From Stenotrophomonas_A sp002429615 (GTDB lineage Bacteria; Pseudomonadota; Gammaproteobacteria; Xanthomonadales; Xanthomonadaceae), in the NCBI GenBank assembly GCA_031987425.1, contig DALZZL010000035.1, forward strand, positions 1 to 28,076: DNA of 28,076 nt, in the 5' to 3' direction. The notes beneath the pieces are model-generated. The model searched no databases. It was not told the origin of the DNA and was given only the letters and a program-made list of their open reading frames with translations. Positions 1-7,660 of this stretch are shown here, piece by piece (positions within the stretch are counted from its first letter, which is position 1; each line of letters opens with the position of its first letter). The position numbers and the translations under genes were made by a program.

Positions 1-144
1 CCGCGCGCGCTGTTTCAGGCCGCCGGCTTCGCGCCCGAGCCCGGCCTGACCCTGGACGGCGCGCCGCTGCTTGCCCGCACCTTCGGCGACCGCCTGCCGC
101 CGCTGGCCGAGGTCTCGCTGCATCCGGCTCTCGCCGGCGGCTGA
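1..144 (+). CDS. C-terminal fragment of an unidentified protein (5' end outside window)
   Basis: Frame 1 is open from the first base to a TGA at 142-144, giving 47 residues that begin PRALFQAAGF and end with HPALAGG. GC-rich third positions match the neighbouring genes, which suggests a real C-terminus and not chance. The fragment is rich in Leu, Ala and Pro and carries no motif I recognise, so I assign no function. Its start and most of its length lie to the left of the window. It ends 140 bp before the RlmKL start. Confidence 0.5.
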   Translation, partial: PRALFQAAGFAPEPGLTLDGAPLLARTFGDRLPPLAEVSLHPALAGG

Positions 145-284
145 AGCCGGGCGCTCGCCGCACTGGCATTGGCGGCCGTGATGGCCGAACATGCGCCCCT
201 CCCGCGCGGCCCGGCTTGCCTGCCGCCGCTCCCTTCACGGCCAGCCGGCTACAACGGCCGGGCCCACCGCGATCCGCCGACCAC

Positions 285-2423
285 GTGAAATTCTTCGCAT
301 CCTGCGCCAAGGGCCTTGAGTACCTGCTGGCCGACGAACTGTCGGCGCTGGGCGCCACCAAGGCCACCGCCACCATCGCCGGCGTCAATGCCGAAGGCAG
401 CCTCGCCGATGCCCAGCGCGCCGTGCTCTGGTCGCGTCTGGCCAGCCGCGTGCTGTGGCCGCTGACCGAGTTCGACTGCCCGGACGAGGACGCGCTGTAC
501 AACGGCGTGTTCGCGGTCGACTGGCCGGCGCACCTGTCGCCCGGCCATACCGTGGCGGTGGACGCGCATGTGTCGGGCACCGCGATCACCCATGCGCGCT
601 ATGCCGCGCAGCGGATCAAGGACGCGGTGGTGGACAGCATGCGCCAGCAGGGACTGGAGCGGCCTTCGGTGGACATCGAACAGCCGGACCTGCGCCTGAA
701 CCTGTCGCTGCGCAAGGGCCGCGCGGTGTTGTCGGTCGATCTCGGCGGTGGCGCGCTGCATCGTCGTGGCTGGCGGCAGGCGCAGAACGAAGCGCCGCTG
801 AAGGAGAATCTTGCCGCCGCGGTGCTGATGCGCGGTGGCTGGCCCAAGGCCTACCACGAGGGCGGTGGCCTGCTCGACCCGATGTGCGGCAGCGGCACGC
901 TGCTGATCGAAGGCGCGCTGATGGCCGCCGACGTGGCCCCGGGCCTGCAGCGTCATGGCAGCGCGGTACCGAGCCGCTGGCGCGGTTTCGACCGTGGCGC
1001 GTGGGAAGTGCTGGTCAACGAAGCGCGCGGCCGCGAACGCATCGGGCGTGCCGGCCTGCGTCCGGCCTTCCATGGCAGCGACCTGGACCCGCACGCGATC
1101 CGCAATGCCCGCGAGAATGCCGAAGTGGCCGGTGTTGCCGCAGCCCTGCAGCTGCGCGTGCTGGATGTCGCCGCACTGGCCTCGCCGCCGGAGCCGAACG
1201 GCCTGGCGGTATGCAACCCGCCGTATGACGAGCGCCTGGCGGCGGATGCCGCGTTGTACCGCCAGCTCGGCAACGCGTTGCGTCGCGCGGTGCCCACCTG
1301 GCGTGCCAGCCTGCTGTGCGGCGACGCCGAACTGGCGATGGCTACCGGCCTGCGCGCGGCCAAGCGTTACCAGCTGTTCAATGGCGCGATCGAGTGCGCG
1401 CTGATCGTTTGCGATCCGATCGCCCCGCCGCAGCGCGAGGTGCCGGACGAGGCGCGCGTGCTCAGCGAGGGCGCGCAGATGGTGGCCAACCGCCTGCGCA
1501 AGAACCTGCAGAAACTGAAGAAGTGGCGCGCGCGCGAGCAGGTCGAATGCTTCCGTGCCTACGATGCCGACCTGCCGGAATACGCGGCCGCGATCGACGT
1601 CTATGAAGAAGCCGATGGCGCCCGTCGCACGTTCCTGCATGTGCAGGAATATGCCGCGCCGGCGACGATTCCCGAGGCCGACGTGCGCCGGCGCCGCAAT
1701 GAGCTGCTGGCGGCCGCGCGCGAGGTGTTCCAGGTGCCGGCGGAGCAACTGGCGCTGAAGTCGCGCGAGCGCGGCAAGGGCGGCAGCAAGTACGGACGCT
1801 TCGAGCAGCGTGGCGAGTTCATCCACGTGCGCGAACACCAGGCGTTGCTGCAGGTGAACCTGTTCGACTATCTCGATACCGGCCTGTTCCTCGATCACCG
1901 CCCGTTGCGCGGGCAGATGGCGGCGCAGTCACGTGGCCGGCGTTTCCTCAACCTGTTCTGCTACACCGGCGTGGCCAGCGTCGAGGCGGCGGTGGCCGGC
2001 GCGAGCGCGACGACCAGCGTGGACCTGTCGGGCACCTACCTGGAGTGGTGCGCGCGCAACCTGGCGTTGAATGGCCATGGCGGGGCGCGCCACCAGCTGG
2101 TGCAGGCCGATGCCTTGGCGTGGCTGGAGGCCGAGCGCGGGCAGTACGACGTGATCTTCTGCGATCCGCCGACGTTCTCGAACTCGGCGCGCGCGGAGGA
2201 CTTCGACGTGCAGCGCGAGCATGTGCGGCTGCTGCGCGCGGCGATGGCGCGGCTGGCGATGGGCGGCGTGCTGTATTTCTCCAACAACTTCCGCCGGTTC
2301 AAGCTGGAAGAGAACGCGATCGCGGAATTCGCGCGCTGCGAGGAGATCAGCCCGAAGACGATCGATCCGGATTTCGAGCGTAACGGTCGCATCCATCGCG
2401 CGTGGCGGTTGACGCATCCGTAA
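285..2423 (+). CDS. rlmL: Bifunctional 23S rRNA methyltransferase RlmKL (m2G2445 / m7G2069)
   Basis: A fused enzyme that methylates two guanines of domain V of 23S rRNA during large-subunit assembly, with SAM as donor. From a GTG start at 285 it is 712 aa, close to the usual length of about 700. Order seen: N-terminal THUMP region (about 1-155); first Rossmann methyltransferase with D198-PMCGSGTLL and the base-amine motif N311-PPY (RlmL half, N2 methylation); second methyltransferase with N556-LFCYTG and D627-PPTFS (RlmK half, N7). The reading frame is also open from an ATG at 216, which would add 23 low-complexity residues. I prefer GTG 285 because the protein then begins MKFFASCAKGLEYLL, matching where E. 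coli RlmL begins (MNSLFASTARGLEELL). Neither start has a strong Shine-Dalgarno. All key motifs are intact. Confidence 0.93.
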   Translation: MKFFASCAKGLEYLLADELSALGATKATATIAGVNAEGSLADAQRAVLWSRLASRVLWPLTEFDCPDEDALYNGVFAVDWPAHLSPGHTVAVDAHVSGTAITHARYAAQRIKDAVVDSMRQQGLERPSVDIEQPDLRLNLSLRKGRAVLSVDLGGGALHRRGWRQAQNEAPLKENLAAAVLMRGGWPKAYHEGGGLLDPMCGSGTLLIEGALMAADVAPGLQRHGSAVPSRWRGFDRGAWEVLVNEARGRERIGRAGLRPAFHGSDLDPHAIRNARENAEVAGVAAALQLRVLDVAALASPPEPNGLAVCNPPYDERLAADAALYRQLGNALRRAVPTWRASLLCGDAELAMATGLRAAKRYQLFNGAIECALIVCDPIAPPQREVPDEARVLSEGAQMVANRLRKNLQKLKKWRAREQVECFRAYDADLPEYAAAIDVYEEADGARRTFLHVQEYAAPATIPEADVRRRRNELLAAAREVFQVPAEQLALKSRERGKGGSKYGRFEQRGEFIHVREHQALLQVNLFDYLDTGLFLDHRPLRGQMAAQSRGRRFLNLFCYTGVASVEAAVAGASATTSVDLSGTYLEWCARNLALNGHGGARHQLVQADALAWLEAERGQYDVIFCDPPTFSNSARAEDFDVQREHVRLLRAAMARLAMGGVLYFSNNFRRFKLEENAIAEFARCEEISPKTIDPDFERNGRIHRAWRLTHP

Positions 2424-2497
2424 GACGCGGCGGGGATTTTTGTGGATCCCGCGATGGCCCGCGGGTCGCCCCGTTGTGGGTCGCCCCCGCCCCCCAT

Positions 2498-2571
2498 GTA
2501 GGAGCGGCTTCAGCCGCGACCGCCATCCGGCAGCTCGCGACGCCGCTCGTCGGGGCTGAAGCCCCTCCTAC
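2498..2571. repeat. GTAG-type REP pair (mixed arms), downstream of rlmL
   Basis: Two 23-nt REP palindromes face each other. The first (2498-2520) starts GTAGGAGCGGCTTCAGCC; the second (2549-2571, inverted) has the variant core GGGGCTGAAGCCCC and ends in CTAC. The GTAG ends point outward, as in BIME-type composites of Stenotrophomonas and Pseudomonas, which are mobilised in trans by RAYT transposases. The pair lies between convergent rlmL and the DUF445 gene, a typical place where it could stabilise or terminate mRNAs. The remaining bases of the 196-bp gap show nothing else. Confidence 0.85.
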
Positions 2572-2619
2572 AAAATGAAACGCGACTGACATCTGGCAGC
2601 TCGCGACCCAACCACCACA

Positions 2620-3933
2620 TCAGCCGCCCCAGCCCACCGCCGGCAACCCCACCGACAGCGCATGCAGCAGCAGCCCGATCAACCCACCCACCAGGGTGCC
2701 GTTGAATCGGATGTACTGCAGGTCACGCCCCACGCTCAGCTCCAGCTGATCCACCAGGTGGCGCTCGTCCCACCCCTTCATGGTCGAGGCGATGTGCTCG
2801 GTCACCGAACTTCTCAGTCGCGTGCTCAGCCGCCCGGCCGCATCCAGCATGTGCGTGTTCAGCGCCTCGCGCAGTGACGGATCGCGCCCCAGCGCCTCCG
2901 CCAAGCCCTGCAGTGACTGCTCGAAATGCCGCGCGATGGCGGAGTCCGTGCGCTCCAGGTCCTGGCGCAGGGCGGCATGGATACGCGCCCACAGGCCCTG
3001 GATATATTCCTGCAGCACGGGATGGTCGATGGCCTGCTGCTTCAGCTCTTCCACCCGCGCGGCCAGCTGTGGGTCCTCGCGCAGCCGCACCACATACGCC
3101 TGCAGCCAACGCTCGTAGTCCTGGCGCAGCGGGTGTTCCGGCGTGGTCAGCACCTCCTGCAGCTCTTCCAGCGCCGCCCGCGCCAGTCGCGCGGCCAGGC
3201 TGTCGCCGATTTCCTCCACCGGCTTCACCCAGTCCACCGTGTCCATCAGCTTCGGCCATTCGCGCCGGGCATAACGCACGATCAACGCAGACACCCGCGC
3301 CTTCACCGCCTCGTTGTCCAGCCACTGGCCCAGCCGCTGCAGCGCTTCGTCCAGCAAACGCTGATGACGGCCATCGGCGGTCAGCAGTCCCAGCACGTCA
3401 CCCGCGGTCGCCGCTGCGTTCCATTGCCGCAACCGCTCGACCACGAAGCGCTGGATCGCGCGCCGCACCGCCTGCTCGTCGAGCAGGTCCAGCGCCTGCA
3501 GCAGCCAACCGCGCCCCATGTCGGCCAGCATCCGCGCCTGCGCGGGCTGCGCCAGCCATTGCGCCAGCCGCGTCGCCGGATCGAAAGTGCGCAGCTTCTC
3601 CAGCAGCGTGTCCGGCGCCAGGAAGTGATCGCGCACGAAAGCGGCCAGCCCGTCGGCAAGGCGATCCTTGCCGCGCGGCAGGATCGCGGTATGCGGGATC
3701 GGCAGCCCGAGCGGGCGGCGGAACAACGCCGTCACCGCGAACCAGTCGGCCAGTGCGCCCACCGTGGCCGCTTCGCAGAAGGCCGCCAGCCACGCCCAGC
3801 CACCTCGCTGGCCCATCAGGTGGCTGAGCACGAAGCCGGCCAGCATCAACAGCAGCAGGCCAGTGGCGAGGCCACGCATGCGCCGCAGCTCGGCGCGGCG
3901 CGGATCGGAGTCGGTCAGGACGCTCGTCGTCAT
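2620..3933 (-). CDS. DUF445 family membrane protein
   Basis: 437 aa from the ATG at 3933 (MTTSVLTDSDPRRAELRRMR). The reading frame stays open further upstream, but there it only mirrors the opposite-strand transaminase gene. An N-terminal transmembrane helix (about 21-40) is followed by the DUF445 signature GALADWFAVTALFRRPLG (59-76), then a long helical, probably periplasmic domain with many amphipathic segments, and a C-terminal hydrophobic helix (about 410-431). This matches the YjiN/DUF445 family, whose biochemical role is not known. The transaminase gene is on the same strand, its stop lying 56 bp upstream of this start, so co-transcription is possible. No polyamine link is evident. Confidence 0.85.
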   Translation of the reverse strand: MTTSVLTDSDPRRAELRRMRGLATGLLLLMLAGFVLSHLMGQRGGWAWLAAFCEAATVGALADWFAVTALFRRPLGLPIPHTAILPRGKDRLADGLAAFVRDHFLAPDTLLEKLRTFDPATRLAQWLAQPAQARMLADMGRGWLLQALDLLDEQAVRRAIQRFVVERLRQWNAAATAGDVLGLLTADGRHQRLLDEALQRLGQWLDNEAVKARVSALIVRYARREWPKLMDTVDWVKPVEEIGDSLAARLARAALEELQEVLTTPEHPLRQDYERWLQAYVVRLREDPQLAARVEELKQQAIDHPVLQEYIQGLWARIHAALRQDLERTDSAIARHFEQSLQGLAEALGRDPSLREALNTHMLDAAGRLSTRLRSSVTEHIASTMKGWDERHLVDQLELSVGRDLQYIRFNGTLVGGLIGLLLHALSVGLPAVGWGG

Positions 3934-3989
3934 GCGGCGCAGTGTACGCACGCGACGATGACGCGGCTGTGGATCACGGCATGCGTCGC

Positions 3990-5357
3990 TCAGGCCACCT
4001 GCCGGATCGTCTCGCCCAGCACGTTGACGATGCGGTCGATCTGCGCGGCCTCGATGATAAGTGGTGGCGACAGCGCGAGCGTATCGCCGGTGACGCGCAC
4101 CAGCAGGTCGCCTTCGTGGAAGGCACGCTCGAACACCTCGTAGCCGCGTGCGCCGGGCGCGCCTTCGCGCGCGGCCAGCTCGATCGCGCCGATCAGCCCG
4201 AAGTTGCGCAGGTCGATCACGTTCGGCAAGCCCTTCAGCGACTGGATCGCGCGTTCCCAATGCCCGCCCAGCTCGATCGCGCGCTCGAACAGCTGCTCCT
4301 CGGCGTAGGTGTCCAGCGTGGCCAGCGCCGCCGCGCACGCCAGCGGGTGGCCGGAGTAGGTGTAACCGTGGAAGAACTCGATCGCGCCTGGCGGGCCGTG
4401 CATGAAGCTGTCGTGCACCGCGTCGGCCACGAACACCGCGCCCATCGGCACACTGCCGTTGGTCAGGCCCTTGGCGGTGGTCATCAGGTCCGGGGTGACG
4501 CCGAAGCGCTGCGCCGCGAACGCCTTGCCGACCCGGCCGAAGCCGGTGATCACCTCGTCGAACACCAGCAGGATGCCGTGGCGGTCGCAGATCTGGCGCA
4601 GCCGCTGCAGGTAGCCTTCCGGCGGCAGCACCACGCCGGCCGAGCCGCTGATCGGTTCAACGAACACCGCGGCGATGGTCGACGCGTCGTGCAGCGCGAT
4701 CAGCCGTTCCAGGTCCTCGGCCAGTTCCACGCCGTGCTTCGGCAGGCCCGGCGTGAATGCGTTGCGCTGCAGGTCCAGGGTATGCGGCAGGTGGTCCACG
4801 CCCGCCAGCAGTGGCCCGAACCACTTGCGGTTGTTCGGCAGCCCGCCGATCGACATGCCGCCGAAGCCGACGCCGTGATACGCCTTCTCGCGACCGATGA
4901 ACTTGATGCGCTGGCCTTCGCCGCGCGCGCGGTGATAGGCGAGGGCGATCTTCATCGCGCTGTCCACCGCTTCGGAACCCGAGTTGGTGAAGAACACGTG
5001 GTGCAAACCGGGCGGCGCGATTTCCGCCAGGCGCTCGGCGAGCACGAACGGCAGCGGCGAGCCCATCTGGAAGGTGGGCGCGAAATCCAGCGTGGCGGCC
5101 TGCTGCTGGATCGCTCCGACGATGCGTGGCCGCGCATGCCCCGCGTTGCAGCACCACAGGCCGGCGGCGCCATCGAGGATCTCGCGGCCGGCGACATCGC
5201 GGTAATACATGCCCTGTGCCGAGGCCAGCAGGCGCGGCCGCGCCTTGAACTGGCGGTTGGCGGTGAAGGGCATCCAGAACGCCTCCATCGAGGCGGGTGC
5301 CTGCAGCGACTGGCGGGCGTATTCGCCCTCGGGGAGATGCGCCGAATCACTAGCCAT
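3990..5357 (-). CDS. bauA: Omega-amino acid/beta-alanine--pyruvate aminotransferase (class III)
   Basis: 455-aa PLP enzyme of the class III aminotransferases. Visible landmarks: EAFWMPFTANRQFKARPRLL near the N-terminus, GLWCCNAGH, the cofactor region FFTNSGSEAVDSA, the PLP aspartate in FDEVITGFGR, and Schiff-base lysine K296 in TTAKGLTNG, plus FFHGYTYSGHP. From memory it is close to Pseudomonas beta-alanine:pyruvate transaminase nearly end to end. The expected reaction is beta-alanine (or another omega-amine) plus pyruvate giving malonate semialdehyde and alanine. A good Shine-Dalgarno (GGAGC) precedes ATG 5357. It diverges from the PuuR-type regulator across a 146-bp gap holding an inverted repeat. 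Beta-alanine is a product of the aminopropyl half of spermidine, so the role fits. A broader omega-transaminase acting on putrescine cannot be excluded. Confidence 0.85.
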   Translation of the reverse strand: MASDSAHLPEGEYARQSLQAPASMEAFWMPFTANRQFKARPRLLASAQGMYYRDVAGREILDGAAGLWCCNAGHARPRIVGAIQQQAATLDFAPTFQMGSPLPFVLAERLAEIAPPGLHHVFFTNSGSEAVDSAMKIALAYHRARGEGQRIKFIGREKAYHGVGFGGMSIGGLPNNRKWFGPLLAGVDHLPHTLDLQRNAFTPGLPKHGVELAEDLERLIALHDASTIAAVFVEPISGSAGVVLPPEGYLQRLRQICDRHGILLVFDEVITGFGRVGKAFAAQRFGVTPDLMTTAKGLTNGSVPMGAVFVADAVHDSFMHGPPGAIEFFHGYTYSGHPLACAAALATLDTYAEEQLFERAIELGGHWERAIQSLKGLPNVIDLRNFGLIGAIELAAREGAPGARGYEVFERAFHEGDLLVRVTGDTLALSPPLIIEAAQIDRIVNVLGETIRQVA

Positions 5358-5402
5358 GACCTGCTCCCGGTAAGCCGGCCGCGCCGGCGGGTCGTTGAAA
5401 AA

Positions 5403-5464
5403 ACTTTACACCAGCCCAGGCCTGGACGGTGGCTTGCGCGGTCCGGGGCCGCGGTGTGTAAAGT
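5403..5464. promoter_or_regulatory. Inverted repeat in the bauA/puuR divergent promoter region
   Basis: Perfect 9-bp arms ACTTTACAC (5403-5411) and GTGTAAAGT (5456-5464) are separated by 44 bp. Each arm, read toward the gene it precedes, contains TAAAGT, a fair -10 hexamer, so the repeat may be two mirror-image -10 regions, two operator half-sites, or both. No convincing -35 box was found for either direction. Autoregulation by the adjacent XRE-cupin protein is an inference from position. Confidence 0.4.
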
Positions 5465-5503
5465 ATCCGCAACACGACTGGCCCGGGGTCGATCCACAAG
5501 GCA

Positions 5504-6049
5504 ATGGATATCGGAGCACGCCTGCAACTGGTGCGGACCGGGCGCGGCCTCAGCCAGCGCGAACTGGCTAAGCGCGTCGGGGTGACCAACAGCACGATCT
5601 CGCTGATCGAGCAGAACAAGGTCAGCCCGTCGGTCGCCTCGTTGAAGAAGGTGCTCGATGGCATCCCGATCTCGCTGGCCGACTTCTTCACCCACGATCT
5701 GGAGATCGCCGCCGACACCCCGTTCTACGCCGCTGCCGAGCAGCCGGACGTCGGCAATGACGGCATCCACTACTTCCTGGTCGGCCAGCGTCGCCCGCAG
5801 CGGCGCATGTGCATCCTGCGTGAGGTGATGCCGCCCGGCAGCGATACCGGCGAGAGCATGCTCAACCACGAAGGCGAGGAGGGCGGGGTCATCGTCTCCG
5901 GCAGCGTGGAGGTCACCGTCGGCCACCAGGTGCGCGTGCTGCGTGCCGGCGAGGCCTACTACTTCGAGAGCCGCGTGCCGCATCGCTTCCGCAACGTCGG
6001 TGACGACGAGGCGGTGATCGTCAGCGCCAACACCCCGGCCACCTTCTGA
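5504..6049 (+). CDS. puuR: PuuR/PauR-type XRE-cupin transcriptional regulator
   Basis: 181-aa protein with an N-terminal XRE helix-turn-helix (about 6-60; GLSQRELAKRVGVTNSTISL) and a C-terminal cupin barrel (about 95-180) ending SANTPATF. E. coli PuuR has the same architecture and nearly the same ending (SAHTPTTF). PuuR represses the putrescine-utilisation genes and is released by putrescine; the Pseudomonas counterpart is PauR. Cupin landmarks PPGSDTGESMLNHEGEEGG and RVPHRFRN are present. It starts at ATG 5504 with only weak Shine-Dalgarno complementarity, and is followed after 21 bp by the aldehyde dehydrogenase gene, so the two probably form an operon. Likely targets are this divergent promoter and the polyamine block beyond 14 kb. 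The ligand is inferred from the family. Confidence 0.88.
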   Translation: MDIGARLQLVRTGRGLSQRELAKRVGVTNSTISLIEQNKVSPSVASLKKVLDGIPISLADFFTHDLEIAADTPFYAAAEQPDVGNDGIHYFLVGQRRPQRRMCILREVMPPGSDTGESMLNHEGEEGGVIVSGSVEVTVGHQVRVLRAGEAYYFESRVPHRFRNVGDDEAVIVSANTPATF

Positions 6050-6070
6050 AACCTGATCCGGAGACACGCC

Positions 6071-7570
6071 ATGTCCACGCCCAAGACCCGAGAAGACTGG
6101 CAGGCCCTGGCCGATGCGCTGCGCCCGGAAACGCGCGCCTTCATCGATGGCCGCTATGTGGATGCCGCCAGCGGCGCCACCTTCGATTGCCACAGCCCGA
6201 TCGATGGACGCCTGCTCGGACGCGTCGCCAAGGGCGGCGAGGAAGATATCCAGCGTGCCGTCGCCGCGGCGCGGCGCAGCTTCGAGGCCGGGGTGTGGGC
6301 GCGTGCCAAGCCGGCGCATCGCAAGCGCGTGATGCAGAAATTCGCGCAGCTGGTGGAAGCGCATGCCGACGAGCTGGCGCTGCTGGAGTCGCTGGACATG
6401 GGCAAGCCGGTGCGTGACGCGCGCAGCGTCGACCTCGCCGCCAGCGTGCGTTGCCTGAACTGGACCGCCGAAGCGATCGACAAGGTCTATGGCGAAGTCG
6501 CGCCGACCGGCATCGATGAGCTGGGCCTGATCACCCGCGAACCGCTCGGCGTGGTCGGCGCGATCGTGCCGTGGAATTTCCCGCTGCTGATGGCCTGCTG
6601 GAAGATCGCCCCGGCGCTGGCCGCCGGCAACTCGGTGGTGCTCAAGCCGTCGGAGAAGTCGCCGCTGAGCGCGATCCGGGTGGCGGCACTGGCCGCGGAG
6701 GCGGGCATCCCGGACGGCGTGTTCAACGTCGTGCCGGGCTTCGGCAAGGGCGCCGGCGAACCGCTGGCGCTGCACATGGACGTCGACGGGCTGGTATTCA
6801 CCGGCTCCACCGCGGTGGGCCGGCGCCTGCTGCAATGCGCCGGCCTGTCGAACATGAAACGCGCCTACATGGAGTGCGGCGGCAAGAGCCCGAACCTGGT
6901 GTTCGCCGACGCGCCGGACCTGGATCGCGCCGCCGAGGCCGCGGCCGGCGCGATCTTCTACAACCAGGGCGAAGTCTGCACCGCGGCCTCGCGCCTGCTG
7001 GTGGAGCGTTCGATCAAGGATGAGTTCGTCGCCCGCGTGGTGGCCGCCGGCCGGCGCATGCAGCCGCGCCATCCCTTCGACCCGGACGCCGCGATGGGCG
7101 CGCTGGTCGACGAGGTCCAGGCCGGCCGCGTGCTGGACTACATCGCCCGTGGCAGCGCCGATGGCGCGCGCCTGTTGCTGGGCGGCAAGCGCGCCGAGGT
7201 GGTGGAGGGCGGCAGCTATGTCGAACCGACCGTGTTCGACGACGTCGCGCCGGAGCACACCATCGCGCGGGAGGAGATCTTCGGCCCGGTGCTCGCGGTG
7301 CTGACCTTCGACGACGAAGCGCAGGCGCTGCGCATCGCCAACGACAGCGAATACGGCCTGGCGGCCGGCGTATGGACGCGCGATATCTCCCGCGCCCATC
7401 GCGTGGCGCGCGCGCTGCGTGCCGGCAGCGTCTGGGTGAACTACTGGGACGGCGGTGACATGACCGCGCCGTTCGGCGGCTACAAGCAGTCCGGCAACGG
7501 ACGCGACAAGTCGCTGCATGCCTTCGACAAGTACACCGAGATGAAAGCCACCTGGATCAACCTGGCCTGA
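6071..7570 (+). CDS. puuC: Gamma-glutamyl-gamma-aminobutyraldehyde dehydrogenase (PuuC/PauC type)
   Basis: 499-aa NAD(P)-dependent aldehyde dehydrogenase, full length for the family. Seen: VPWNFPLLMACWKIAPALAA (coenzyme-fold segment), VLKPSEKSPLSAIR, FTGSTAVGRRLL, general base E268 in MECGGKSPN, catalytic C303 in NQGEVCTAAS, EEIFGPVL, and the C-terminal GGYKQSGNGRDKSLHA typical of PuuC. In the Puu pathway it oxidises gamma-glutamyl-gamma-aminobutyraldehyde, the product of PuuB, to gamma-glutamyl-GABA; related enzymes also accept 3-aminopropionaldehyde and similar substrates. The Shine-Dalgarno is GGAGA before ATG 6071. The gene follows puuR closely, while its partners puuA, puuB and puuD lie about 7-10 kb away, so the pathway genes are split. 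Confidence 0.9.
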   Translation: MSTPKTREDWQALADALRPETRAFIDGRYVDAASGATFDCHSPIDGRLLGRVAKGGEEDIQRAVAAARRSFEAGVWARAKPAHRKRVMQKFAQLVEAHADELALLESLDMGKPVRDARSVDLAASVRCLNWTAEAIDKVYGEVAPTGIDELGLITREPLGVVGAIVPWNFPLLMACWKIAPALAAGNSVVLKPSEKSPLSAIRVAALAAEAGIPDGVFNVVPGFGKGAGEPLALHMDVDGLVFTGSTAVGRRLLQCAGLSNMKRAYMECGGKSPNLVFADAPDLDRAAEAAAGAIFYNQGEVCTAASRLLVERSIKDEFVARVVAAGRRMQPRHPFDPDAAMGALVDEVQAGRVLDYIARGSADGARLLLGGKRAEVVEGGSYVEPTVFDDVAPEHTIAREEIFGPVLAVLTFDDEAQALRIANDSEYGLAAGVWTRDISRAHRVARALRAGSVWVNYWDGGDMTAPFGGYKQSGNGRDKSLHAFDKYTEMKATWINLA

Positions 7571-7582
7571 GCCGCCGGCGAT

Positions 7583-7598
7583 GGTTGCGGACGCAACC
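7583..7598. terminator. Short hairpin downstream of puuC (possible weak terminator)
   Basis: GGTTGCG (7583-7589) and CGCAACC (7592-7598) form a perfect inverted repeat only 12 bp after the puuC stop. There is no T-tract, so intrinsic termination would be weak. It could equally be an operator for the following transporter gene. Confidence 0.3.
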
Positions 7599-7611
7599 GT
7601 AGCGGGCAGGG

Positions 7612-7629
7612 CTGTCATCGATCTGACAG
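7612..7629. promoter_or_regulatory. Operator-like inverted repeat upstream of the MHS transporter
   Basis: CTGTCA (7612-7617) and TGACAG (7624-7629) are perfect 6-bp arms around TCGATC, centred about 40 bp before the transporter ATG. Spacing and symmetry resemble a dimeric repressor site. No regulator gene recognising it can be named from this window. Confidence 0.35.
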
Positions 7630-7660
7630 AATCCGTCGACCGTTCCGCATCGATCCTTCC

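Noticed and set aside
2926..4143. 405-codon plus-strand open frame opposite the DUF445 gene
   Set aside because: DUF445 signature and membrane helices are on the minus strand; this frame is compositionally non-coding.
3942..5585. 547-codon plus-strand open frame opposite bauA
   Set aside because: The minus-strand transaminase has catalytic Lys and PLP motifs. The plus-strand product is a shadow.
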